NCBI RefSeq assembly: GCF_001854325.1
Contig: NZ_CP017755.1
Coordinates: forward strand, 744,001 to 808,000
Direction: 5' to 3'
Length of the DNA: 64,000 nucleotides
Source of the DNA: Cupriavidus malaysiensis
GTDB taxonomy: Bacteria > Pseudomonadota > Gammaproteobacteria > Burkholderiales > Burkholderiaceae
The notes under the pieces were generated by a model. The model was not told the origin of the DNA. It did no database searches and saw nothing but the letters and a program-made list of their open reading frames with translations. The number at the start of each line of letters is the position of its first letter. Position 1 is the stretch's first letter. The translations under genes and the position numbers were made by a program. Positions 50,917 to 60,069 of this stretch are shown here, piece by piece.

Positions 50917-51807
50917 ATGGATCTGCGCCAACTGCAGCAGTTCGTCGCGCTGGCCGAGACCGGCAACTTCCACCGTGCCGCCGAGCGGCTGCACATGGCG
51001 CAGCCGCCCTTGTCGATCTCGATGCGCCGGCTGGAGGAACAGCTCGGCACGCCGCTGTTCGTGCGCACGTCGCGCGGCGTGCGGCTGACCCAGGCCGGCG
51101 AGGCCGCGCTGGACGATGCGCGGCGCGCGCTGTTCCACGCCGGGCAGGCGCGCGCGGCGGTGCTGGCGGCGGCGCACGGGGAGCGCGGCGCGCTGCGCGT
51201 GGGCTTCGTCGGCTCCGCCACCTATGCCTTGCTGCCCAAGCTGATTCCCGCCTTCCGCGCCGCCCACCCCGGCATCGAACTGGTGCTGCACGAGTCCACC
51301 ACGGCCGCCATCCTGGAGCGGCTGGAGCGGCATGAGCTCGACGCCGGCCTGGTGCGCGTGCCCATCCTCAACGCCGGCACCTTCGCCCTGACACCGCTGG
51401 AGGAGGATGTCTTCCTGGCGGCCGTGCACGCCGACAGCCCGCTCGCGCAGCGCGAAGCGGTGGCCTTGCGCGAACTGGCGGACGAGCCCTTCATCATGCA
51501 CCCCAGCGCCGACGTGCCCAACCTCCATGCGGTGACCATGATGCTGTGCCAGCGCGCCGGCTTCGTGCCGCGCGTGGCGCAGGAGGCGGTGCAGGTGCAG
51601 ACCATCGTCAGCCTGGTGGAAAGCGGGCTGGGCGTGGCGCTGGTGCCGAGCGTGGCGGCACGCTATGCCAACCGGCGCGTGCGCTTCCTGCCGCTGTCGA
51701 GCCCGCGCCCGGCCGGGCGCATCGGCATCGCGCTGGCGACGCGGCCGGACGGCGACGAGCGCCAGGTCAGGCGCTTCGTGCAGGTTGCCTGCGCGGCGGT
51801 ACGCTAG
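50917..51807 (+). CDS. LysR-family regulator
   Basis: A 296-residue LysR-type regulator. The N-terminal HTH is MDLRQLQQFVALAETGNFHR then QPPLSISMRRLEEQLGTPLF (about 1-60). The effector domain follows from ALRVGFVGSATYALLPKLIP. It resembles CatR/BenM-like members in length and in the loop SPLAQREAVALRELADEPFI. It is divergent from the CaiB-MaoC-Bug operon with palindromes in between, so it should activate that operon when its effector is present. The ATG was chosen as the start of the HTH; no good upstream alternative exists. Confidence 0.9.
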   Translation: MDLRQLQQFVALAETGNFHRAAERLHMAQPPLSISMRRLEEQLGTPLFVRTSRGVRLTQAGEAALDDARRALFHAGQARAAVLAAAHGERGALRVGFVGSATYALLPKLIPAFRAAHPGIELVLHESTTAAILERLERHELDAGLVRVPILNAGTFALTPLEEDVFLAAVHADSPLAQREAVALRELADEPFIMHPSADVPNLHAVTMMLCQRAGFVPRVAQEAVQVQTIVSLVESGLGVALVPSVAARYANRRVRFLPLSSPRPAGRIGIALATRPDGDERQVRRFVQVACAAVR

Positions 51808-51850
51808 CGCAGCCCGACGCGTTGGCGGGAGGCAGGAGCGGGCCGGGAAC

Positions 51851-52963
51851 TCAGGTGGTGGCGCCGCGCCGGCCGCGCGGCGCCGGCAGGCCGGGGGCGC
51901 CGCCTCGCTCCAGCGCCACGCCGGGCAGCAGGTGCAGCAGCCGCACCAGTTCTGCCTGGCGGTGCGTGCCGGTCTTGCGCAGGATGTCGCGGATGTGTAC
52001 GCGTACCGTGTGCGGCGAAAGGAATTCGCGCTCGGCAATCTCCTGCAGCGTCTCGCCGGCGGCGAGGCGGATGGCGACGATGCTCTCCTTGCGCGACAGG
52101 CCGAACAGCGAGCTGAGCACCGAGGTGTCGAGCACCGAGCGCGATTCGGAATTGCCCATCAGCAGCATGGCGACCGGAAGCTGCCAGGCGCTTTCCACGG
52201 TCTGGCGCGATATCAGCGGCATCATGATCAGCGGCACCGGCTGGCCGCCTGAGGTGACGTGCATCCAGGAGCCCGCCGAGGCGCCACCGTCGCGGCCCTG
52301 CACCGCGCCGTCCAGCAGCTGGCGCAGCACCGATTGCAGGGCATCCGCGCGTGCGCGCAGCTTGCCGTCCACCAGGGCCAGGTTGGCGTCGGCCCGCACC
52401 AGCGCTTCCGCCCAGCTGTTGCAGTAGCGCACCCGCATATCGCCTTGCAGCACCATCACGCCGAAATCCAGCGTGTCCAGGCTGGCCAGCCCGAGCGCCG
52501 CCATGCCGCTCAGCTCGACGTTGCGTTGCTGCAGGCGCGCGGCGCGTGCCCAGTGCGGCAGCACCTGGGTCAGGCGGCGGTGGCGGTGCTGTTCGTCCAG
52601 GTCCTGGCGGCCGGAGCGCGCGCCGCTCATCAGCACGCACACCTCGTCGCTGTCGTACAGCCGCACGCCCGCGGCCAGGTCGGCATGCTCGCGCAGGCCC
52701 GGGCCGCCGGCAGGTGCGATCTCGCCTTCGCTCAAGGCGCCGGGGAGTTCGTTGCCGCCTGGCGAGAAACTGCCGTGCGGGGTCATGCCGAGCCGCGTGA
52801 CACGCACCAGCTTGTCCCAGACCACGTAGCGCGGGTGATCGGTGCAGGTGTACTGCGAGAAGCGGTCCAGCGCTTCGGGCAGCATGGTGACGTCGAGGGC
52901 TGACTCGTAGATGGAATCCACCAGGCGGTGGAAGTCCTCGTCAGGCGACGGAAGCTCACCCAT
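51851..52963 (-). CDS. LuxR-type transcriptional regulator
   Basis: A 370-residue regulator with a C-terminal LuxR HTH (about 285-345): FGLSRKESIVAIRLAAGETLQEIAE and LSPHTVRVHIRDILRKTGTHRQAELV. The N-terminal ~270 residues contain a PAS-like segment (LDFGVMVLQGDMRVRYCNSWAEALV, about 177-200), suggesting sensing rather than phosphorylation; no receiver domain is seen. The ATG at 52963 (MGELPSPDEDF) is preferred over an upstream one. It stands alone, convergent with lysR; its targets cannot be inferred. The 363 bases beyond its start, to 53326, hold no gene or clear site I recognise. Confidence 0.83.
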   Translation of the reverse strand: MGELPSPDEDFHRLVDSIYESALDVTMLPEALDRFSQYTCTDHPRYVVWDKLVRVTRLGMTPHGSFSPGGNELPGALSEGEIAPAGGPGLREHADLAAGVRLYDSDEVCVLMSGARSGRQDLDEQHRHRRLTQVLPHWARAARLQQRNVELSGMAALGLASLDTLDFGVMVLQGDMRVRYCNSWAEALVRADANLALVDGKLRARADALQSVLRQLLDGAVQGRDGGASAGSWMHVTSGGQPVPLIMMPLISRQTVESAWQLPVAMLLMGNSESRSVLDTSVLSSLFGLSRKESIVAIRLAAGETLQEIAEREFLSPHTVRVHIRDILRKTGTHRQAELVRLLHLLPGVALERGGAPGLPAPRGRRGATT

Positions 52964-53326
52964 TTTGATTTCCCCGGAGGCAAGGCGCCTCCTCAACTCT
53001 TATTCGCCGCGGCCGGCCGGCGCCACGGTCCTTTGTTATCGGTGTGCGTTGCCTCGTTCTGCCACAGACGGGTGGCAGCCTGCCGCGGACGTGCGCACGG
53101 GCGTCCGGGGCTTCGCTTCTGCGTGGCGTTGGTAACCGGCACACCTTCCTCGAATCGGGGGGCGGGAAGGGTGCACCGGTCCGGTGCCGTGCGCCGTCCC
53201 CGCGGCGCCCGGCCATGTTAGCGTCGACTATCCGATTCCTCAAATTGTTTCGCGAGCCGGGCGGAGGTGGCTATGGCGTACCGGCAACAGTGGGGCGGGG
53301 CAGGGTGCACGCGTGAGAGCCTTTCG

Positions 53327-55759
53327 TCATATTTTCGACGCACCCCGAACTTTGGCTGCCTTGCCGCGTGCCGCAGCACCGGTCGCAGCATCGGTCGTCG
53401 CAGCGGTCGTCGCAGCGGTCCCAGTATCCCTTGCCGCCGGCGCGGGCTGCGTCGCCCGGGCGGCCTTGGTCTGCGGCGCCTCCTGTGGGGCCTCCTGTGG
53501 AGCCTCCTGTGGCGCGGCACCGTCTCCGGCCTGCGTGGCCATGCGTACCACCATCTGCTGCGTGGCCAGGCCGATGCCGTTCTCATCGAACTTCCGCTTG
53601 AGGCGGGCATTGAAGGCGCGCGTGACCTCCGACTGCATCAGCGGCTGTGTCTTGAACTGGGCCAGCACCACCGGACCATTCGGCCCGAGCTGGTCCAGGC
53701 CGAGCACGTCCAGGCCGGACAGGAGCTTGCGCGAGTGCCGGTACTCGCGGGCCACTTCGGCGCCGGCCTCCCGGATCAGCTGCAGCGCGCGGTCGAGGTC
53801 GCTGTCCGGGGCGATGCCGATGCTCATCACGGCGTAGGCGTAGCCGCGCGACAGGTTCTTGATGGCCTTGATCTGGCTGTAGGGCAGCACGTGTACGGCG
53901 CCCTTGCCGTCGCGCAGCTTGACGGTGCGGATGGTCATGGCTTCGACCGCGCCCGCGTGGTCGGGCAGCTCGATCGAGTCACCGATGGCGATGGAGTCCT
54001 CGATGACGATGAACAGGCCGGTGATCAGGTCCTGCACCAGGCTCTGCGCGCCGAAGCCGATCGCCAGGCCGACCACGCCGGCGCCGGCCAGCAGCGGCGT
54101 GACGTTGACGCCCAGGTTGGCCAGCACGGCGATCAGGGCGACCGTCAGCAGCATCACCAGCAGCGCGTTGCGCACCAGCGGCAGGATGGTCTTGGCGCGC
54201 AGGCTGGGCTGCGCGCCACGGCCGTGCGTGGGAGACAGCAGCTGGGTGGTGGCGGTGTCGATCAGCAGCCAGAGCAGCCAGGTCAGCAGCACGGTACCGG
54301 TCACGCTGGCCACCGCTTCGCCGATGCGCCGGCCCAGCGGCGAAGCGCGCATCAGGTCCAGCGCCGAGACGTCCCAGACGCGGCCGGCCAGCTCGATGAA
54401 GCCACACCAGATCAGCAGCCGCACCAGGGTCAGCGCGAACTTGCCGAAACGGGCCAGGTAGGCCGAGCGCCGCCGGTCGCGGATGCGCGGCGCGCGGTGC
54501 GCGGCCTTGGGCGAGCGGCCGCTGACCAGGGTCAGCAGCAGGGCGGCCACGAACAACGCCACCGACGCCACCGTGCGGCGCAGGAATTCGTCGGCATGGC
54601 CGCTGGCGAGCACGGTGCCGAACACCGAAGCGACCACCACCGCGAGCACCGGCACGTGCCAGGCGCTGCCGGCGATGCGCAGTAGGTCGACCACGGCCGG
54701 GTGGTCCTGGCGGAAGGCCAGCGGCCGGTGGCTGATCAGTTGGCCGACCGGGCGCCGGAAACGCAGGCTGAAGTAGCCGATCAGCAGCGCCGCCGCGATG
54801 TTCGCCGTGGTGCCCAGCAGGGCGGCCAGGTTGATGCCCAGCGCGTTGATCACGCGGCCGTCGGTGGCGGCATCGCCCAGCGCCGCCAGCGCGCCGCAGG
54901 GGTACAGCAGGCGTGGCGCGTGCACCAGCAGGTCGCGGATCGCGTGGTTGCGGTGGGCGGTGCGGAACACGGTGAAGATCACCTGGCAGGTGGCCGACAG
55001 CACCGCGCCGGCGAGAATGCTGTAGGCCACCAGCAGCGCCGCCACGCTGGCCGGGGAACGGGCGAAGGCGCGATAGGCCAGCAGGAAGGTCAGCACGAAG
55101 GCCGCCACCCACGGGCCGATGCGGCGCAGCATGTAGAAGCTGACATCGAGCCAGGAGGGAAGCGCCGGCAGCTGGGCATGCGCCGCGGGGCCGAGCCGCC
55201 GGTCGCGCAGGCGCCGCGCCAGCTCCCACAGCAGCCAGCCGGTCAGCGCCCAGGCGGCGATGACCAGGCTGAACTCGCGCAGCGAGTCGAGCGCGCTGCG
55301 CGTGCCGTGCGCGGTCACCGCCGCCTGCCATTCCTCGGCGGCGAAGCCGAGGCGCCAGGTCCAGTAGTGCCAGGGCCCGCGATCGTTGACGCGCAGCCGG
55401 GCGTCGACGTGGTCCATGGCCTCGGCCAGTGCGCCGATCAGGCCGGCCCCGGCCGGCTGCGCGGCGCTGGCCGGCACGGCCGATGCCGCCAGTCCTTTGC
55501 GCACGGCTTGCAACTGGCCGACCAGGGCCTCGCGCTGCTTGTCGTTCTGCAGCGTGCCGATCACCTGATCCAGCGATTGCGCCAGTGCCTCGCTGGCGGG
55601 CGCGGCGGGCTGCGACGCGGCCGGGACGGCGGTGCCGGTCAGTGCCGCCAGCGTCGGCGGTGCGGCCGTGGCCGGCAGGGGCAGGTAGGCGAACAGGGCC
55701 AGCGTGGCCAGCAGGGAGATCGCGCGACAGGACAGGAGAGACGACAGGAGTTTCCGCAT
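53327..55759 (-). CDS. MscS-family mechanosensitive ion channel
   Basis: An 810-residue large MscS-type channel. A signal peptide (MRKLLSSLLSCRAISLLATLALFAYLPLP) leads a periplasmic Ala-rich region (about 30-165), then about nine membrane helices, then the MscS core: LAGAGVVGLAIGFGAQSLV (pore helix TM3) followed by DLITGLFIVIEDSIAIGDSIEL and the beta domain. It releases solutes on hypo-osmotic shock. The C-terminus ends in low-complexity sequence with three QEAP repeats encoded by 12-bp units near 53477-53520 and an Ala/Thr tail. The start lacks a good ribosome site. The 319 bases between it and the next gene hold nothing I recognise. Confidence 0.9.
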   Translation of the reverse strand: MRKLLSSLLSCRAISLLATLALFAYLPLPATAAPPTLAALTGTAVPAASQPAAPASEALAQSLDQVIGTLQNDKQREALVGQLQAVRKGLAASAVPASAAQPAGAGLIGALAEAMDHVDARLRVNDRGPWHYWTWRLGFAAEEWQAAVTAHGTRSALDSLREFSLVIAAWALTGWLLWELARRLRDRRLGPAAHAQLPALPSWLDVSFYMLRRIGPWVAAFVLTFLLAYRAFARSPASVAALLVAYSILAGAVLSATCQVIFTVFRTAHRNHAIRDLLVHAPRLLYPCGALAALGDAATDGRVINALGINLAALLGTTANIAAALLIGYFSLRFRRPVGQLISHRPLAFRQDHPAVVDLLRIAGSAWHVPVLAVVVASVFGTVLASGHADEFLRRTVASVALFVAALLLTLVSGRSPKAAHRAPRIRDRRRSAYLARFGKFALTLVRLLIWCGFIELAGRVWDVSALDLMRASPLGRRIGEAVASVTGTVLLTWLLWLLIDTATTQLLSPTHGRGAQPSLRAKTILPLVRNALLVMLLTVALIAVLANLGVNVTPLLAGAGVVGLAIGFGAQSLVQDLITGLFIVIEDSIAIGDSIELPDHAGAVEAMTIRTVKLRDGKGAVHVLPYSQIKAIKNLSRGYAYAVMSIGIAPDSDLDRALQLIREAGAEVAREYRHSRKLLSGLDVLGLDQLGPNGPVVLAQFKTQPLMQSEVTRAFNARLKRKFDENGIGLATQQMVVRMATQAGDGAAPQEAPQEAPQEAPQTKAARATQPAPAARDTGTAATTAATTDAATGAAARGKAAKVRGASKI

Positions 55760-56078
55760 GAGGTATGGCGTATCGGCGCCCGTGGCCGTGGTGGAGGTTA
55801 TCCAGCACCCGGCACGGGCATCTCCGTCACTGTAGCGCAGGAAGCGGCGCGCGTCGGCGCAGGGACCGCATGACGCACATTGTCCCCGTCCTCGCGGCTT
55901 TCTCGCCCCTCCGGGCGCGACAACGTCAACGGCAGTCGCCCGCGCGCCGTTCTCGCCATGGGAGGCGCGCCCCGGCACGCGCCTGCCGGCGTGCGGCGCT
56001 CCGCTTCGCGGCGGTCCCGCATTCGCCCAGGTGCAGTCGTGTCCGGCTCAACCGTAGCCCACTGCAGGAGTTCCCCCT

Positions 56079-56612
56079 ATGCGCCAAGCGTCTTCCGCCC
56101 AGCGACCCGCTGGCTCTCCCCGATCCTGGTGCCGCGCCGGCCTGCTGGCCGCGCTGCTGTTCGCCGCCGCAGGCGGCCAGGCCGTCCTGGCGCAGGGCGC
56201 CCCGGCGGCCGGCCAGGCCCCGACCGGTACCTGCAAGGACGGTTCCAGCTATTACGGCGCCAGCAAGCATGGTGCCTGCGCGCACCACGGTGGCGTGAAG
56301 GACTGGTACGGCGCCAGCGCGCCGAAGGCCAGTGGCGCCGCACCGGCTCCGGCGGCTGCAGCACCCGCCGCACCGGCGGCGCCCGCACCGGCCGCTGCCG
56401 CTCCGGCTCCCGCAGCCAAGCCGGCAGCCAAGGCCATGCCGGCGGCGGCCCCCGGCGGCGGCCCCGGCCAGGTCTGGGCCAACACCGATTCCAAGGTGTA
56501 TCACTGCCCGGGCACCAAGTGGTACGGCAGGACCAAGCACGGGCAGTACATGAGCGAGTCGCAGGCGACCTCGCAGGGCTTCAAGGCCGATCACGGCAAG
56601 GCCTGCGGCTGA
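56079..56612 (+). CDS. secreted DUF3761-type protein
   Basis: A 177-residue exported protein. A signal peptide ([21 protein letters not shown], about 19-39) is followed by a DUF3761-like motif, [21 protein letters not shown] (about 51-71). A ~50-residue Ala/Pro linker then leads to a second Cys-containing module, [20 protein letters not shown]. The two modules share an S/K-x-YYG/WYG-x-S/TKHG pattern, so they may be diverged repeats. Four Cys suggest disulphides in the periplasm. The function of DUF3761 is unknown. It stands alone between the channel and the SDR gene. Confidence 0.75.
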   Translation: MRQASSAQRPAGSPRSWCRAGLLAALLFAAAGGQAVLAQGAPAAGQAPTGTCKDGSSYYGASKHGACAHHGGVKDWYGASAPKASGAAPAPAAAAPAAPAAPAPAAAAPAPAAKPAAKAMPAAAPGGGPGQVWANTDSKVYHCPGTKWYGRTKHGQYMSESQATSQGFKADHGKACG

Positions 56613-56795
56613 CGCGCGCTACGGCGCGGCGGTGCCGCGCCGCGCGGGCTTCCCGCATTCGTCGCTTCCGACGATGCGGGCAATGCGCCAATCCCCGAAT
56701 CTCCATACCAGTCCGGCAGCGGCGTCCATGGCGGCGGCTGCCGGCTCCTACAACACCGGCGGCGCGCCAGCGGCGTGCCGCCCCCTGGAGACGGT

Positions 56796-57578
56796 ATGGA
56801 ACTCAATGCATCGGTGTCCGCGGTGGTGACCGGCGGTGCCTCCGGCCTGGGCGAAGCGACCGCGCGCGCGCTGGCCGCGCACGGCGTGCGCGTGGCCCTG
56901 TTCGACCTGAACGCGGAGAAGGGCGAGGCAGTGGCGCGTGAGCTCGGCGGCGTGTTCTGCCGCGTCGATGTCACCTCGGAAGAACAGGTCGAGGCAGGCT
57001 TCGCCAAGGCACGCGCGGCCATCGGCCAGGAGCGCATCCTGGTCAACTGCGCGGGTACCGGCAACGCCTTCAAGACCGCCTCGCGCGCCAAGGAAGCGCC
57101 CGACCAGATCAAGTTCTTCCCCTCGGACGCCTTCGAGCGCATCATCCAGATCAACCTGATCGGCACCTTCCGCTGCATCGCCCGCTCCGCCGCCGGCATG
57201 CTGACGCTGGACGCGCGCGGCGACGACCGCGGCGTGATCATCAACACCGCCTCGGTGGCGGCCCAGGACGGCCAGATCGGGCAGGCCGCCTACTCCGCCT
57301 CGAAGGCCGGCGTGGTCGGCATGACGCTGCCGATCGCGCGCGATCTCTCCGGCGAAGGCATCCGTGTCAACACCATCCTGCCGGGCATCTTCAACACGCC
57401 GCTGCTGCAGGGCGCGCCGGAGAACGTCAAGGCCGCGCTGGCCGCCTCGGTGCCCTACCCCAAGCGCCTGGGCCAGCCGGAAGAGTTCGCCTCGCTGGCG
57501 GTCGAGATGTGCCGCAACGGCTATTTCAACGGGGAAGCAGTGCGGCTGGACGGCGCCATCCGCATGGCGCCGCGCTGA
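56796..57578 (+). CDS. SDR-family 3-hydroxyacyl-CoA dehydrogenase-like protein
   Basis: A 260-residue classical short-chain dehydrogenase. The NAD loop is VVTGGASGLGEATARALA (about 8-25), with NCAG at about 88 and the catalytic Ser in INTASVAAQDGQIG followed by YSASKAGVVG (Tyr-x3-Lys). It resembles HSD17B10/type II 3-hydroxyacyl-CoA dehydrogenases (KEAPDQIKFFPSDAFERIIQ). It oxidises a 3-hydroxyacyl-CoA with NAD. The ATG at 56796 (MELNASV) follows CTGGAGACGG; an in-frame ATG at 56775 is weaker. It is followed after 77 bases by an acyl-CoA ligase gene. Confidence 0.9.
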   Translation: MELNASVSAVVTGGASGLGEATARALAAHGVRVALFDLNAEKGEAVARELGGVFCRVDVTSEEQVEAGFAKARAAIGQERILVNCAGTGNAFKTASRAKEAPDQIKFFPSDAFERIIQINLIGTFRCIARSAAGMLTLDARGDDRGVIINTASVAAQDGQIGQAAYSASKAGVVGMTLPIARDLSGEGIRVNTILPGIFNTPLLQGAPENVKAALAASVPYPKRLGQPEEFASLAVEMCRNGYFNGEAVRLDGAIRMAPR

Positions 57579-57655
57579 GCGCGATCCGTGGCACGGCGGG
57601 GCGGCGCTCCGCCGCAGCCTGCGCGCGGCCTGCGCGCACAGCAAGGGAGACCCGG

Positions 57656-59233
57656 ATGGACTACAACTACCTGGCGACGCTGCCGGCGGCGGTGCGCCAT
57701 TTCGCCCGCACGCGCGGCGCGGCGGTCGCCTATGACTTCGAAGGCCGCCACACCACCTATACGGAGCTCGACCGCCACACCGATCAGGTCGCGCGCGCGC
57801 TGCAGGCAGACGGCGTGCGCGCGGGAGACCGCATCGCCTATGTCGGCAAGAACAGCGACCACTACTTCGAGCTGCTGCTGGGCGCGGGCAAGCTCGGCGC
57901 CGTCATGGTGCCGGTGAGCTGGCGCCTGGCGCCGCCCGAGGTGGCCTTCATCGCCGGCCACTGCGACGCGGCGATGCTGTTTGCGGGCCCCGAATCCTCG
58001 GCGCTGGTGCGCGAACTGCTGCCCGGCCTGCCGCTGGTGCGCAAGGTGTTCGCCATGGAAGGCGGCGAGCCCGGGTGGGCGGACTACGCCGGCTGGCGCG
58101 ACGCGCAGCCCGCCGACCCGCTCGCGCACGAGGCGGCGCCGCATGACGTGGTGCTGCAGCTCTATACCTCGGGTACCACGGGGCGGCCCAAGGGGGCGAT
58201 GCTGACGCACCGCAACCTCACCGCCGGCACTCTTGCCAGCGAGATGGAGAACATCCCGTGGTCGCGCTGGAGCGCCGACGATGTCTCGCTGGTGGCGATG
58301 CCGGTCGCGCATATCGGCGGCTCTGGCTGGGGGCTGCGCAACCTGCTGTCCGGCGCCAAGGGTGTGATCGCGCGCGAGTTCGACCCGCGCGCGGTGCTCG
58401 ACTTCATCGAGCGCGACCGCGTCAGCAAGCTGTTCCTGGTGCCCGCCGCCATGCAGATCGTGCTGCGCGATCCGCGCGCGCGGCAGGTCGACTACTCGCG
58501 CCTGAAGTACCTGCTGTACGGCGCCGCGCCCATTCCCGCCGCGCTGCTGCGCGAGGGTCTCGAAGTATTCGGCTGCGGCTTCGTGCAGCAGTACGGCATG
58601 ACCGAGACCACCGGTACGGTGGTGGCCCTGCCACCCGAGGACCACACCACGGAAGACGTGCCGCGCATGCGCGCCGCCGGCAAGCCGCTGCCGGGCTCCG
58701 AGGTGGTGGTGGTCGACTGGGAAGGCCGGCATCTTGCGCCGGGCGAGGTCGGAGAACTGATGATCCGCTCGCCGCAGAACATGGCCGGCTACTGGAAACA
58801 GCCCGACGAAACCGCGCGCACCATCGACGCCGACGGCTGGCTGCGCACCGGCGATGCCGGCTACCTCGATGCCGATGGCTACGTCTATATCCACGACCGG
58901 GTCAAGGACATGATCATCAGCGGGGGCGAGAACGTGTACCCCGCCGAGGTCGAGAGTGCCATCTACGGCCATCCGCAGGTGGCCGACGTGGCCGTGATCG
59001 GCGTGCCCGACGAGAAATGGGGGGAGGCGGTCAAGGCCATCGTGGTGCCGCGTCCCGGGGTGGAGCCGGATCGCGATGCCATTATCGCTTGGGCGCGCCA
59101 GCGCCTGGCTGGCTTCAAGATCCCCAAGACCATCGAGTTCGTCGATGCGTTGCCGCGCAATCCGTCCGGCAAGCTGCTGCGGCGCAAGTTGCGCGAGCCC
59201 TATTGGGAAGGGCTGTCACGGCGCGTCAACTGA
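57656..59233 (+). CDS. AMP-dependent acyl-CoA synthetase
   Basis: A 525-residue ANL ligase. P-loop LYTSGTTGRPKGAMLTHRN, A5 QQYGMTETTGTVVAL, hinge LRTGDAGYLDADGYVYIHDR and KDMIISGGENVYPAEVE, catalytic Lys in NPSGKLLRRKL. GGGAGACCCGG precedes the ATG. It activates a fatty or aryl acid to the CoA ester that the preceding SDR could process after beta-oxidation. After its stop, a 1.5-kb gene-free, repeat-rich block begins. The specific acid is unknown. Confidence 0.9.
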   Translation: MDYNYLATLPAAVRHFARTRGAAVAYDFEGRHTTYTELDRHTDQVARALQADGVRAGDRIAYVGKNSDHYFELLLGAGKLGAVMVPVSWRLAPPEVAFIAGHCDAAMLFAGPESSALVRELLPGLPLVRKVFAMEGGEPGWADYAGWRDAQPADPLAHEAAPHDVVLQLYTSGTTGRPKGAMLTHRNLTAGTLASEMENIPWSRWSADDVSLVAMPVAHIGGSGWGLRNLLSGAKGVIAREFDPRAVLDFIERDRVSKLFLVPAAMQIVLRDPRARQVDYSRLKYLLYGAAPIPAALLREGLEVFGCGFVQQYGMTETTGTVVALPPEDHTTEDVPRMRAAGKPLPGSEVVVVDWEGRHLAPGEVGELMIRSPQNMAGYWKQPDETARTIDADGWLRTGDAGYLDADGYVYIHDRVKDMIISGGENVYPAEVESAIYGHPQVADVAVIGVPDEKWGEAVKAIVVPRPGVEPDRDAIIAWARQRLAGFKIPKTIEFVDALPRNPSGKLLRRKLREPYWEGLSRRVN

Positions 59234-59277
59234 GGCGCGATCCGAGGTCGGATGCCACGTGGTGCCTGCCGGTGGGG

Positions 59278-59320
59278 CGTGGCAACGGCCTGTTTCGACT
59301 CCCCTGCGGGGAGCCGGCCA
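59278..59320 (+). repeat. partial head copy of the composite repeat
   Basis: GGCAACGGCCTGTTTCGACT followed by CCCCTGCGGGGAGCC repeats the first ~40 bases of the repeat units at 59369 and 59716, then diverges. It looks like a broken 5' end of the same element. Confidence 0.75.
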
Positions 59321-59368
59321 ACCGTCGTAACTTGGCGCTTGTCGCGTGGGTTCGAGCGGTGCCGGGTC

Positions 59369-59662
59369 GCGAGGCAACGACCTGTTTCGACTCCCCCTGC
59401 GGGGGAGCCGACCTACTTTCTTGGTCTTGCCCAAGAAAGTAGGCAAAGAAGGCGCGCCGGGTGCGGCTCAAAGACCCCTCGCGTGCTGAGGCAAAGAGCG
59501 GCCGGGCCCCAACTCGGATCGCCTTAAGGCGATCCTCAGACAGGGGGCCCTCTTTTCCGCTCTTTGCCTCAGCACGCGAGGCGCCGCACACGGCAGGGAA
59601 AAGAAGTCACGCCTCGCTGCGCTTCGGGTGGGCTGTGTTCGGCCAGCTTGCTGGCCGAACAC
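59369..59662 (+). repeat. composite palindromic repeat, copy A
   Basis: A ~294-bp unit built from four hairpins. First, CTCCCCCTGCGGGGGAG. Second, 13-bp arms CCTACTTTCTTGG/CCAAGAAAGTAGG (59412-59443). Third, a nested structure with perfect 24-bp outer arms (59478-59501 and 59557-59580), an inner GGGCCCC pair, and a perfect 20-bp palindrome in the centre (59516-59535). Fourth, arms GTGTTCGGCCAGC/GCTGGCCGAACAC around TT (59635-59662). Short ORFs cross it on both strands but follow the repeat and are not genes. A near-identical second copy follows 347 bases later. Confidence 0.93.
59478..59580. repeat. 103-bp nested inverted repeat in copy A
   Basis: Outer arms are CTCGCGTGCTGAGGCAAAGA plus GCGG and its exact reverse complement (24 of 24). 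Within lie GGGCCCC/GGGGCCC and the perfect palindrome GGATCGCCTTAAGGCGATCC (59516-59535). As RNA or cruciform DNA it would fold into one long arm. The same structure recurs in copy B at about 59825-59928 with the central palindrome unchanged. Confidence 0.92.
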
Positions 59663-59715
59663 CAATGCACGCGTGACTCGATGCCTTGTCGCTTGTCTTC
59701 GGGCGGTGTTGGTGT

Positions 59716-60008
59716 GCGAGGCAACGGCCTGTTTCGACTCCCCCTGCGGGGGAGCCGACCTACTTTCTTGGTCTTGCCCAAGAAAGTAGGCAAAGAAGGC
59801 GCGCCGGGTGCGGCTCAACCCCCCTCGCGTGCTGAGGCAAAGAGCGGCCGGGCCCCAACTCGGATCGCCTTAAGGCGATCCTCAGACAGGGGGCCCTCTA
59901 ATCCGCTCTTTGCCTCAGCACGCGAGGCGCCGTACACGGCAGGGAACAGATGCCACGCCTCGCTTCGCTTCGGGTGGGGGGTGTTCGGCCAGCTCGCTGG
60001 CCGAACAC
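59716..60008 (+). repeat. composite palindromic repeat, copy B
   Basis: Direct copy of 59369-59662, nearly identical in order and sequence, including the CCTACTTTCTT hairpin, the nested 24-bp-arm structure and the terminal hairpin (loop TC instead of TT, 59981-60008). Differences are a few single bases and a one-base shift (offset 347 at the head, 346 at the tail). Changes in one arm of the outer hairpins are rare. Confidence 0.93.
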
Positions 60009-60069
60009 AAAGGCTCAGCCAACCAGGCCGTCACGCAAAAGTGAGCCCGCTCGCAGACCAACGGTTGGC

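Noticed and set aside
59461..59818. Small ORFs (about 70-116 residues) on both strands within the repeat copies
   Set aside because: They recur because the DNA repeats, occur on both strands of a palindrome, and lack ribosome sites; probably often annotated as hypothetical proteins by mistake.
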